Part shown: positions 1-5,767 of the stretch, piece after piece
Layout: the number at the start of each line of letters is the position of its first letter
How positions within the stretch are numbered: the first letter of the stretch is position 1
Source: Pseudomonadota bacterium
GTDB lineage: Bacteria; Pseudomonadota; Alphaproteobacteria; Rhizobiales; Xanthobacteraceae
Reading direction: 5' to 3'
NCBI GenBank assembly: GCA_023387555.1
Contig: JAEWHY010000192.1
Coordinates: 1-7,966 of the forward strand
Length of the DNA stretch: 7,966 nt
The notes under the pieces: model-generated
Told to the model about the DNA's origin: nothing
Database searches by the model: none
What the model saw: only the letters and a program-made list of their open reading frames with translations
Program-made: the position numbers and the translations under genes

Positions 1-1406
1 AGGACATCGGCCATCAGCCGCGCGAAGATTCCCGTCGCCAGCGCGGAAATCGCGATCAGGATGAGGCGGCGCCACTCGCTCCAGCCGATATGAAGGAAGC
101 GCTGCCGTGTTGCGATCAGCCACAGCATCGCCGCGCTGATCCAGCCGGAGAGGGCGATCGACAGCGCGATGCCTGTCGGCCGGCCGATCAGCATGAAACC
201 GACACTGCCGATCAACGCCGCAACGAGGCCGACGCAGGCGGCCAGCATCGGCGTTCTCGTATCCTCGCGCGCGAAAAAGATCGGCGACAGCGCCTTGACC
301 AGCACATGGCCGGGGAGGCCGAGCGCCAACGCACCCAGCATCGCCGCCGTCGAATTGCTGTCGAGCGCCGAGAATGCGCCGCGTTCGAACAGGATGCGCA
401 CGATCGGCCAGGAGAGCAAACTGAGCGCGATGGCGGCGGGCATCGCAAGGCCCAGCGCCAACTCGATGCCATGCCGGACGGTGCGCGGTGCGAGTTCGCG
501 GTCATGGCCGCGCAAGGCATGCGTGAGTGCGGGGGTCATCACCGTTCCGATCGCAATGCCGACGATGCCGAGCGGCAATTCGATCAGGCGGTTCGCGTAA
601 TAGAGCCACGACACCGCGCCCGGCCAGTCGGATGCGACCATCACCGCAACGATCATGGTGAGTTGCGGAACGCCGCTGGCGATCAGACCCGGAATCGCGA
701 GCGCGGCAAAGCGCATGGCATCGCGGCGCGGCAGGAGGCCGAGCGGCGTTGCCTTTTCCGGCCCGATCCAGACCGCGCAGGCCACCAGCGCGAGCTGGCA
801 CAGGCCCGCGCATGCGATCGAAAGGCCGACGATGCGGGTCGACAGATCGCTGTCGCCCGCATGCGTGAGGAATATGCCCGACAGTGCGACCAGAATGACG
901 ACGTTGAAAATCACGGCGGCCAGCGCTGCGGTTTGAAAGCGATGGTTGGCATTGAGGACGCCCATCAGCACCGCAACCGGTCCCGCCAGAACGAGGTAGG
1001 GCAGCATCAGGCGCGACAACTCGATTGAGAGGCTCAGCGGCTGGGGGCGGTCGGCAAAGCCCGGCGCCAGCGCCAGCATTAGCAGCGGCATCGCGAAAGC
1101 GAGCACGATCGACAGGCCGAGCAATGTTACCGCCACCGTCCCGATCGCCCGTCCGGCGAAGGCGCCGGCGGCATCCTCGCCGCCTTCGTCGCGCCGGCGC
1201 AGATAGAGCGGCACGAAGGCCGCGTTGAGCGCGCCCTCGGTCAGCAGACGGCGGACGAGGTTCGTGAACTGGAAGGCGACCACAAAGGCGTCGGCGCGGG
1301 CGCTGGCCCCGAACAGCGCGGCGATCGCCACGTCGCGTGCGAAACCGAGCACCCGCGAGGCGAGGGTGGCGATACCGACAATCGTGACGTTGCGGGTCAT
1401 CGACAT
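1..1406 (-). CDS. murJ: Lipid II flippase MurJ (MviN family), C-terminus cut off by the window edge
   Basis: MurJ moves the peptidoglycan precursor lipid II across the inner membrane and is a MOP-superfamily protein with about 14 membrane helices. I translated the minus strand by hand; no stop occurs down to base 1, so about 466-468 residues are visible and roughly the last 50 of a typical 510-530 are missing. Counting from the second Met, the N-terminus has SRVLGFARD (R16, R22), D37 and NLVRRLLTEGALNAAFVP (R50), matching the E. coli residues R18, R24, D39 and R52. The later block YYANRLIELPLGIVGIAIGT contains the Arg equivalent to E. coli R270. AREDTRTP, another family block, follows. Two ATGs compete: 1406 and 1400. 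AAGAGA lies only 2 nt before the first but 8 nt before the second, so 1400 may be the real start. The usual PN in the first loop is TN here. The gene diverges from the DGPF gene at 1563. Confidence 0.93.
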   Translation of the reverse strand, partial: MSMTRNVTIVGIATLASRVLGFARDVAIAALFGASARADAFVVAFQFTNLVRRLLTEGALNAAFVPLYLRRRDEGGEDAAGAFAGRAIGTVAVTLLGLSIVLAFAMPLLMLALAPGFADRPQPLSLSIELSRLMLPYLVLAGPVAVLMGVLNANHRFQTAALAAVIFNVVILVALSGIFLTHAGDSDLSTRIVGLSIACAGLCQLALVACAVWIGPEKATPLGLLPRRDAMRFAALAIPGLIASGVPQLTMIVAVMVASDWPGAVSWLYYANRLIELPLGIVGIAIGTVMTPALTHALRGHDRELAPRTVRHGIELALGLAMPAAIALSLLSWPIVRILFERGAFSALDSNSTAAMLGALALGLPGHVLVKALSPIFFAREDTRTPMLAACVGLVAALIGSVGFMLIGRPTGIALSIALSGWISAAMLWLIATRQRFLHIGWSEWRRLILIAISALATGIFARLMADV

Positions 1407-1463
1407 GGTCTCTTGCCCGGTCTAGCGGTTCGCGGCTGTCACGTTAGGATCGGAACGGCACGA

Positions 1464-1508
1464 GAAAAAAATTGCGCGCGATGTCGACTGCCGGCCGCTC
1501 CGCTCGTC
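1464..1508 (+). promoter_or_regulatory. Predicted ECF42-type promoter of the first DGPF gene
   Basis: In the murJ/DGPF intergenic region GAAAAAAATT (1464-1473) is followed by TGTCGA (1482-1487) as -35 and, exactly 17 bases on, CGTC (1505-1508) as -10. Transcription would start near 1515, leaving a leader of about 50 nt. The A-tract resembles the upstream element often seen before ECF sigma promoters. TGTCGA with CG(A/T)C is, from memory, the signature described for ECF42 sigma factors, one of which is encoded at 2631. The same arrangement recurs before the second DGPF gene, which is the main support. Confidence 0.68.
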
Positions 1509-1562
1509 GAGTTGGCAGAGCCGGTCCGACAGTCAGTCCGGCTCCGCAAACGGGAGATATCA

Positions 1563-1991
1563 ATGCGATTCATGATTTTGGTAAAGGCGACCAGGGATTC
1601 CGAGGCCGGCGTGATGCCGACGGAAGAGCTTCTTACCGCAATGGTGGGTTACCATGAAGAACTCGCCAAGGCGGGCGTGCTGCTGGACGGCAATGGCCTG
1701 AAGCCGACCTCGGAAGGCTGGCGCATCCGATGGACCGGCGGCAAAAAGACCATTGTCGACGGCCCCTTCACCGAGGCCAAGGAACTGGTTGCGGGCTATA
1801 CCATCATCGATGTGAAGTCCCGGGAAGAAGCTCTGGAGTGGGCCAAGCGCTATCCCAATCCGTCGATCGCGGATGGCGAGATCGAGGTCCGGCCGATGTT
1901 CGAACTCGAGGATTTCGGCGAGAGCGCAACCATCGACCGTTTTCGTGAGATAGGCCTAGCGGGCCCCGGCAACGAACCGGCGAAAGCCTGA
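1563..1991 (+). CDS. YCII-related / DGPF-domain protein, first of two tandem paralogues
   Basis: A 142-residue soluble protein of the YCII-related (DGPF) family. The domain covers roughly residues 1-114: MRFMILVKAT opens the first strand, the family motif DGPFTEAKE lies at 66-74, and GEIEVRPMFE closes the domain at 105-114. No signal peptide or membrane segment is visible. The biochemical role of these proteins is not established; they are regularly encoded beside, and controlled by, ECF42 sigma factors, as here. The ATG at 1563 is chosen because GGGAG (1552-1556) sits 6 nt upstream and the translation matches the family N-terminus; an open frame extends back to 1413 but would run through the predicted promoter. 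About half of the first 96 residues are identical to the next gene's product without a gap (my hand count). The stop codon overlaps the A-tract of the next promoter. Confidence 0.9.
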   Translation: MRFMILVKATRDSEAGVMPTEELLTAMVGYHEELAKAGVLLDGNGLKPTSEGWRIRWTGGKKTIVDGPFTEAKELVAGYTIIDVKSREEALEWAKRYPNPSIADGEIEVRPMFELEDFGESATIDRFREIGLAGPGNEPAKA

Positions 1992-2036
1992 AAAAAATTA
2001 TTTGGCCGCTGTCGATTCGGACAGCGGCCATTCGAC
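1990..2036 (+). promoter_or_regulatory. Predicted ECF42-type promoter of the second DGPF gene
   Basis: The same composite element as upstream of the first gene: GAAAAAAATT (1990-1999), TGTCGA (2010-2015), 17 bases, CGAC (2033-2036). The A-tract-to-TGTCGA gap is 10 bases here and 8 in the first copy; the 17-base spacer is identical. A start near 2043 would give a leader of about 70 nt. The element begins inside the stop codon of the preceding gene and its -35 lies in the left arm of a perfect dyad. Transcripts from here could continue into the sigma gene at 2631. Confidence 0.68.
2004..2029. repeat. Perfect 10-bp inverted repeat overlapping the second ECF42-type promoter
   Basis: GGCCGCTGTC (2004-2013) and GACAGCGGCC (2020-2029) are perfect reverse complements around a 6-base loop. 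It could be the terminator of the first DGPF gene, but no T-run follows on the plus strand. The T-run lies on the minus strand (complement of 1991-1997), where no converging gene is visible. Because the left arm contains most of TGTCGA, it may instead act as an operator or link termination to initiation. Confidence 0.6.
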
Positions 2037-2113
2037 ATAGGATCGGGACGGCGCATTTTTTGTGCGATTTCACGTCTGTCCCTCTTTGAAACGCAATTTC
2101 AGGAGTTCAGCAC

Positions 2114-2548
2114 ATGCAGGTCTTGGGATTATTGAAGGCCACCAAGGAATCGGAAGCGGGGGCTCCGCCGGACATGGAGCTCATGATGCGGATGGGAGCC
2201 TTTGTCGAAGACATGACCAAGGCGGGGGTGCTGCTTGCCACCAACGGCTTGCATCCCTCGTCGAACGGCAAGCGCATCAAGCTCGCCGACGGCAAGATTA
2301 CGGTGATCGACGGCCCGTTCACCGAGTCCAAGGAACTGGTCGCGTCCTATGCGATCTTCCAGGTCAAGTCGATGGACGAAGCCGTGATGTGGAGCACGCG
2401 GTTCTTGGAGTGTCTCGGGAGCGGCGAGGTCGAGCTGCGCCCGATCTTCGATCCGTCCGATTTCTCCTCCGATGTGTTTCCGCCCGAGCAGGCCGCGCAC
2501 GAAGAGGATGTGCGTCGCCAGATGCAGGCGAATGCCGCCAAGCGTTAG
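2114..2548 (+). CDS. YCII-related / DGPF-domain protein, second tandem paralogue
   Basis: A 144-residue soluble paralogue of the preceding protein. The domain spans about residues 1-112. The motif DGPFTESKE falls at residues 66-74, the same positions as in the first copy, and GEVELRPIFD closes the domain at 104-113. The tail (114-144) is charged and differs from the first copy, so the two copies diverged mostly at the C-terminus. The start is clear: AGGAG (2101-2105) lies 8 nt before the ATG. The gene has its own predicted ECF42-type promoter and ends 82 nt before the sigma factor gene. Function is unknown; context suggests a target, and perhaps a sensor or effector partner, of the sigma factor, but that is inference. 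Confidence 0.9.
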   Translation: MQVLGLLKATKESEAGAPPDMELMMRMGAFVEDMTKAGVLLATNGLHPSSNGKRIKLADGKITVIDGPFTESKELVASYAIFQVKSMDEAVMWSTRFLECLGSGEVELRPIFDPSDFSSDVFPPEQAAHEEDVRRQMQANAAKR

Positions 2549-2559
2549 GCTTTGCCATC

Positions 2560-2594
2560 GCCGCCCGCGTCTCTTGCAGCGAAGCGCGGGCGGC
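2560..2594 (+). terminator. Hairpin between the second DGPF gene and the sigma factor gene (possible terminator or attenuator)
   Basis: GCCGCCCGCG (2560-2569) and CGCGGGCGGC (2585-2594) form a perfect 10-bp GC-only stem. The 15-base loop can pair further (CTT 2573-2575 with AAG 2582-2584). It lies 12 nt after the DGPF stop codon and 36 nt before the sigma GTG start. No T-run follows, so it is not a classical intrinsic terminator; partial termination or mRNA stabilisation is equally possible. Confidence 0.45.
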
Positions 2595-2630
2595 TTGCGG
2601 CAGCGTGCGTAACATGGTGTATCGGCCGCC

Positions 2631-3893
2631 GTGACCGCGGCCGATACCCATCGTGCAATTCACGCCGTCTGGCGCATCGAGCGGGCGAAACTGATCGCCG
2701 GCCTGACGCGCCTGACGGGCGATGTCGGCCTTTCCGAAGAACTGGCGCAGGACGCGCTGGTTGCCGCGCTGGAGAATTGGCCCAGCACCGGCGTTCCCGA
2801 AAAGCCCGGCGCCTGGCTGATGGCCATCGCCAAACGCCGCGCCATCGATCTTTTCCGTCGCGCCCGGATGCAGGATCGCAAGCACGAGGACATCGGTTAC
2901 GATCTGCGTCACGACGAACTGGCGATGCCCGATCCCGAAGCGGCGCTCGACAACGACATCGACGATGACCTGCTGCGGCTGATCTTCATCTCGTGCCATC
3001 CCGTGCTGCCGATCGAAGCGCAGGTCGCGCTGACGCTACGCCTGCTCGGCGGCCTGACCACGGATGAAATCGCCAGGGCGTTTCTGGTGCCGGAGCCGAC
3101 GATCGCCCAGCGCATCGTACGCGCCAAGCGCAAGCTGAACGAAGCGCGCGTTGCTTTCGAACTGCCGCATGGCGCGGACCGTGCCGAGCGTCTGACGGCG
3201 GTTCTCGGCGTCATCTATCTGATCTTCAACGAAGGCTATTCCGCATCCAGCGGGTCCGAATGGATCCGGCGCCCGCTCTGCGATGAGGCGATGCGGCTTG
3301 GCCGCATCCTCGCTGGTCTCGCGACAGACGAGCCGGAGGTCCATGGTCTTGTTGCGTTGATGGAGATCCAGGCCTCGCGCTTTGCTGCGAGAACCGGCCC
3401 GGAAGGCGAGCCGATTCTGCTGCTGGATCAGGATCGCAGCCGCTGGGACACGCTCCTCATCCGCCGCGGTCTCGCTGCGCTGGGGCGCGCCGAAAGTGCG
3501 GCCAGGCCTGCCGGGCCTTACACCCTGCAGGCAGCGATTGCCGCGTGTCACGCGCGGGCGGTGCGGGCGGAGGATACCGACTGGAAACGCATCGCCGCGC
3601 TCTACAGCATTCTTGCCCATGTCTCGCCGTCGCCGATCATTGAGTTGAACCGCGCTGTTGCCGTTGCGATGGCATTCGGGCCGCAAGCCGGTCTGGAGAT
3701 CGTCGACGGTCTGCGCGACCAGTCCGTGCTCGCGTCCTACCATCTGCTCCCGAGCGTCCGCGGCGATTTCCTCTTCAAGCTCGGCCGCAAGCCCGAAGCG
3801 CGCGCCGAGTTCGAGCGGGCGGCACAGCTCACACAAAACATCCGGGAGCGCAGATTGCTGCTCGAACGTGCCGCCGCCTGCGGGCCGGAATAA
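2631..3893 (+). CDS. ECF42-group RNA polymerase sigma factor with DUF6596/TPR-like C-terminal extension
   Basis: An extracytoplasmic-function sigma factor of 420 residues, about twice the size of a plain ECF sigma. The sigma-2 region is at about 10-80 (ELAQDALVAALENWP, then GAWLMAIAKRRAIDLFRRAR). The sigma-4 helix-turn-helix region is at about 112-170 (LTLRLLGGLTTDEIARAF and PTIAQRIVRAKRKL). A DUF6596 region follows at about 190-285 (VIYLIFNEGYSAS). The TPR-like tail runs from about 295 to 420 (GPYTLQAAIAACHARA, LNRAVAVAMAFGPQAGL, LGRKPEARAEFERA). This architecture and the two adjacent DGPF genes define ECF42. No anti-sigma gene is near; in this group the extension is thought to take part in control. 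The GTG at 2631 is the only plausible start: an in-frame stop lies at 2610-2612, and the translation matches the family N-terminus. No clear Shine-Dalgarno sequence precedes it. No TGTCGA element lies directly upstream, so expression probably depends on read-through from the DGPF genes or on an unseen promoter. Confidence 0.93.
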   Translation: MTAADTHRAIHAVWRIERAKLIAGLTRLTGDVGLSEELAQDALVAALENWPSTGVPEKPGAWLMAIAKRRAIDLFRRARMQDRKHEDIGYDLRHDELAMPDPEAALDNDIDDDLLRLIFISCHPVLPIEAQVALTLRLLGGLTTDEIARAFLVPEPTIAQRIVRAKRKLNEARVAFELPHGADRAERLTAVLGVIYLIFNEGYSASSGSEWIRRPLCDEAMRLGRILAGLATDEPEVHGLVALMEIQASRFAARTGPEGEPILLLDQDRSRWDTLLIRRGLAALGRAESAARPAGPYTLQAAIAACHARAVRAEDTDWKRIAALYSILAHVSPSPIIELNRAVAVAMAFGPQAGLEIVDGLRDQSVLASYHLLPSVRGDFLFKLGRKPEARAEFERAAQLTQNIRERRLLLERAAACGPE

Positions 3894-3931
3894 GCCGGAT
3901 GTTCGGTGGGCAGCGCGATTCCGGCCCATGG

Positions 3932-3959
3932 TTGCCCTGCAGTTCCTCGCCGCTATAGT
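3932..3959 (+). promoter_or_regulatory. Predicted housekeeping promoter of the PfkB-family kinase gene
   Basis: TTGCCC (3932-3937) and TATAGT (3954-3959) are separated by 16 bases, in the gap between the sigma factor stop and the kinase start. A start near 3966 would give a leader of about 23 nt carrying the ribosome binding site. This suggests the kinase is transcribed independently of the ECF42 cassette. Confidence 0.5.
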
Positions 3960-3988
3960 GCGCCGCCCTATATCCAGAGGAATGACGG

Positions 3989-4987
3989 ATGACCGCTCCC
4001 CGCTACGACGTTCTTGGAATCGGCAATGCCATTGTCGATGTCATCGCCCGCGCCGAGGACGATTTCCTGATCAAGCAGAACATGCAGAAGGGGGGCATGG
4101 CGCTGATCGACGAAGCGCGCGCAAGCGCGATCTATGACGCGATGGGACCGGCGACGGAAAGTTCCGGCGGCTCGGCGGCGAACACGATCGCCGGCGTGGC
4201 GAGCCTCGGCGGCCGTGCGGCGTTTGTCGGCAAGGTGCGCGACGACGGGCTCGGCACCGTGTTCGCGCACGACATCCGCGCGCTCGGCGTTGGCTTCGAT
4301 ACGCCGCGTGCGAGCGATGGTCCCTCGACTGCGCGCTGTTACATCATGGTCACGCCGGATGGCGAGCGCACGATGAATACCTATCTCGGCGCCGCGCAGA
4401 ATCTCTCGCCCGACGATATCGATCCGAAGCTGATCGGCGACGCCGCCATCACCTATCTCGAAGGCTATCTGTGGGATCCCCCGCATGCCAAGGAAGCCTT
4501 CCTGAAGGCCTCGAAAGCCGCGCATGATGCCGGCCGCATGGTGGCGCTGACGCTGTCGGATGCATTCTGCGTCGGCCGCTATCGCGATGAATTCCTGAAT
4601 CTGATGCGCGACAACACGGTGGATCTCGTTTTCGCGAATGAAGCGGAACTGAAGAGCCTCTACGAGACGTCCGATTTCGATTCAGGCGTCACGGCGCTGA
4701 AGAACGATGTGAAGCTCGCGGTCGTCACCCGCAGCGAGAAGGGCTGCGTCGTGGTGAGCAAGGACAATACGCTGGCGGTGCCGGCGGCGCCGATCGAGCA
4801 GCTCGTCGATACCACGGGCGCTGGCGACCTGTTCGCGGCCGGCTTCCTGTTCGGGCTGGCGACCGGGCGCGATCACGCCGCCTGCGGCCAGCTTGCCGCG
4901 CTCGCGGCGGCGGAAGTGATCCAGCACATCGGCGCGCGGCCGGCGGTATCGCTGAAGGCGCTGGCGCAGCAGAACGGCCTGCTCTGA
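3989..4987 (+). CDS. PfkB-family carbohydrate/nucleoside kinase, adenosine kinase type
   Basis: A 332-residue cytoplasmic kinase of the ribokinase/PfkB family, which moves the gamma-phosphate of ATP to a hydroxymethyl group of a sugar or nucleoside. PfkB signature 1 is at about 60-84 (GGSAANTIAGVASLGG, then FVGKVRDDGLG). NEAE, which helps bind Mg-ATP, is at 217-220. Signature 2, DTTGAGDLFAAGFLFG, is at 274-289 with the anion-hole glycines and catalytic base D280. Similar alphaproteobacterial proteins are commonly annotated as adenosine kinase; the sequence alone does not settle whether the substrate is adenosine, another nucleoside or a sugar, so no symbol is given. GAGGA (3977-3981) lies 7 nt before the ATG. 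Another ATG at 3982 is in a different frame. The gene has its own predicted promoter and ends at a hairpin shared with the convergent acetyltransferase gene. Confidence 0.9.
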   Translation: MTAPRYDVLGIGNAIVDVIARAEDDFLIKQNMQKGGMALIDEARASAIYDAMGPATESSGGSAANTIAGVASLGGRAAFVGKVRDDGLGTVFAHDIRALGVGFDTPRASDGPSTARCYIMVTPDGERTMNTYLGAAQNLSPDDIDPKLIGDAAITYLEGYLWDPPHAKEAFLKASKAAHDAGRMVALTLSDAFCVGRYRDEFLNLMRDNTVDLVFANEAELKSLYETSDFDSGVTALKNDVKLAVVTRSEKGCVVVSKDNTLAVPAAPIEQLVDTTGAGDLFAAGFLFGLATGRDHAACGQLAALAAAEVIQHIGARPAVSLKALAQQNGLL

Positions 4988-4991
4988 AAAG

Positions 4992-5028
4992 CAAGCGGGG
5001 GCGCTGGTTTCTGCCAGCGCCCCGCTTG
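4992..5028. terminator. Bidirectional hairpin terminator between convergent genes
   Basis: The arms at 4992-5007 and 5014-5028 (right arm CCAGCGCCCCGCTTG) pair over 15 bp with a single bulged G in the left arm and loop TTTCTG. It lies 4 nt after the kinase stop. On the minus strand it is followed after one base by TTTT, so it fits best as terminator for the leftward acetyltransferase transcript; on the plus strand the tail is T-poor (AATCTCT) but the stem is very strong. Confidence 0.75.
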
Positions 5029-5066
5029 AATCTCTAACCCGGAATTTCTCTAATTCGCAGAGTCGT

Positions 5067-5576
5067 TCAGGACTGCCAGGCGAAGGCGACCTTATCCAGC
5101 ACCTTGGTGCCGAACCGCTCCGAAGAGCGCGCCACGGCGCGTCCGCCCAGCGCGCGATAGAATTCCACCGCCGGCTCGTTGTCGGACAAGGCCCAGATCA
5201 CAAGGCTCTTGAGCCCGCTCTGCGCGAGGTCGCGGCGCGCCGATGTGAACAGGCGCCGGCCGAAGCCGAGGCCCTGGAACTCGGGCTTCAGATACAGCTC
5301 GTAGATTTCGCCGTCGTAATACAGGCTGCGCGCGCGATTGCGGCCGTAATTGGCATAGCCCGCGATGGTGTCGCCGAACTGCATGAGCGCGATCCGGCTG
5401 CCCTTGCGGATGGCCGAATGCCACCAATCGGGGCCGCGCCGGTTGATCAGCTTTTCGAGCTCGGTGCCGGGAATGATGCCCTGATAGGCCGCGCGCCACG
5501 CCTCGTCATGCGCACCCGCGACGTCGGAAGCGTCGGACGGCCGGGCACGTCGAATCTCGATTAGGGTCGTACTCAT
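5067..5576 (-). CDS. GNAT-family N-acetyltransferase
   Basis: A 169-residue GCN5-related acetyltransferase, which transfers an acetyl group from acetyl-CoA to an amine on a small molecule or protein. The N-terminal IEIRRARPSD (6-15) is the usual first strand. The acetyl-CoA-binding motif A is at about 90-113: EIYELYLKPEF followed by the Q-x-x-G-x-G type loop QGLGFGRR (101-108). Motif B, SDNEPAVEFYRALGGRAV, is at 131-148. The substrate cannot be told from sequence. The ATG at 5576 is preferred: the open frame extends upstream only to a TTG at 5618 that would add 14 non-family residues, although the ribosome binding site before the ATG is weak. It lies downstream of typA on the same strand, 191 nt away across two hairpin-forming elements, so co-transcription with typA is doubtful. 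No clear promoter was found in the gap. Confidence 0.88.
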   Translation of the reverse strand: MSTTLIEIRRARPSDASDVAGAHDEAWRAAYQGIIPGTELEKLINRRGPDWWHSAIRKGSRIALMQFGDTIAGYANYGRNRARSLYYDGEIYELYLKPEFQGLGFGRRLFTSARRDLAQSGLKSLVIWALSDNEPAVEFYRALGGRAVARSSERFGTKVLDKVAFAWQS

Positions 5577-5649
5577 GCCGCCATATGAGCAAGCGGCGAG
5601 TCGGCGTTCAAGCCCCAAGATTAATGATCGGTAAAGGTGTGGACTTTTT

Positions 5650-5706
5650 GCACCGGTGAGTTCCGCAAAATTTTGAAGGGCGCAAACTGCGCCACCTCAC
5701 CGGTGC
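5650..5706. repeat. 11-bp inverted repeat made of two CACCGGTG palindromes
   Basis: GCACCGGTGAG (5650-5660) and CTCACCGGTGC (5696-5706) are perfect reverse complements, 35 bases apart. Each arm contains the 8-bp palindrome CACCGGTG, so two identical sites lie 47 bp apart. Inside the loop are a 10-base palindrome CAAAATTTTG (5666-5675) and a small hairpin GGCGCA/TGCGCC (5679-5684 with 5688-5693). It lies between typA and the acetyltransferase gene and could be a pair of operator sites or an RNA structure. Confidence 0.6.
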
Positions 5707-5732
5707 TGATTTTATTGGGTTTTTCTGTGCTC

Positions 5733-5758
5733 TGTCCCACGTGTTCCACGAGGGGACA
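5733..5758 (-). terminator. Hairpin just after the typA stop codon (possible terminator)
   Basis: TGTCCC (5733-5738) pairs with GGGACA (5753-5758), and inside it CGTG (5740-5743) pairs with CACG (5747-5750) around a 3-base loop, making a 10-bp stem with a small internal bulge. It begins 9 nt beyond the typA stop. There is no T-run after it on the minus strand, so it may protect the 3' end or act with Rho rather than as an intrinsic terminator. Confidence 0.4.
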
Positions 5759-5767
5759 CGAACTGTA

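Noticed and set aside
90..1028. Long plus-strand open frame of 312 codons
   Set aside because: It lies antisense to murJ, whose minus-strand translation has clear MurJ motifs; its Arg/His/Gln/Asp-rich composition is typical of a GC-rich shadow frame.
1413..1450. TTGCCC and TTAGGAT as a housekeeping promoter for the first DGPF gene
   Set aside because: The two boxes are about 26 bases apart, too far for a sigma-70 type promoter.
1413..1562. N-terminal extension of the first DGPF gene to an upstream start
   Set aside because: The extension would cover the predicted promoter and adds residues absent from the family; GGGAG before 1563 marks the real start.
1751..1760. Further TGTCGA hits inside genes (for example in the DGPF codons near 1754, in murJ near 358, in the kinase gene near 4035)
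   Set aside because: They lie within conserved coding sequence and lack the A-tract and intergenic position; the hexamer is common in GC-rich DNA.
3907..3928. TGGGC/GCCCA dyad after the sigma factor stop as a terminator
   Set aside because: Only a 5-bp stem with a 12-base loop and no T-run; too weak to call.
3036..3929. Minus-strand open frame of 297 codons opposite the sigma factor gene
   Set aside because: Shadow of the well-conserved sigma factor; no recognisable domain and no start context.
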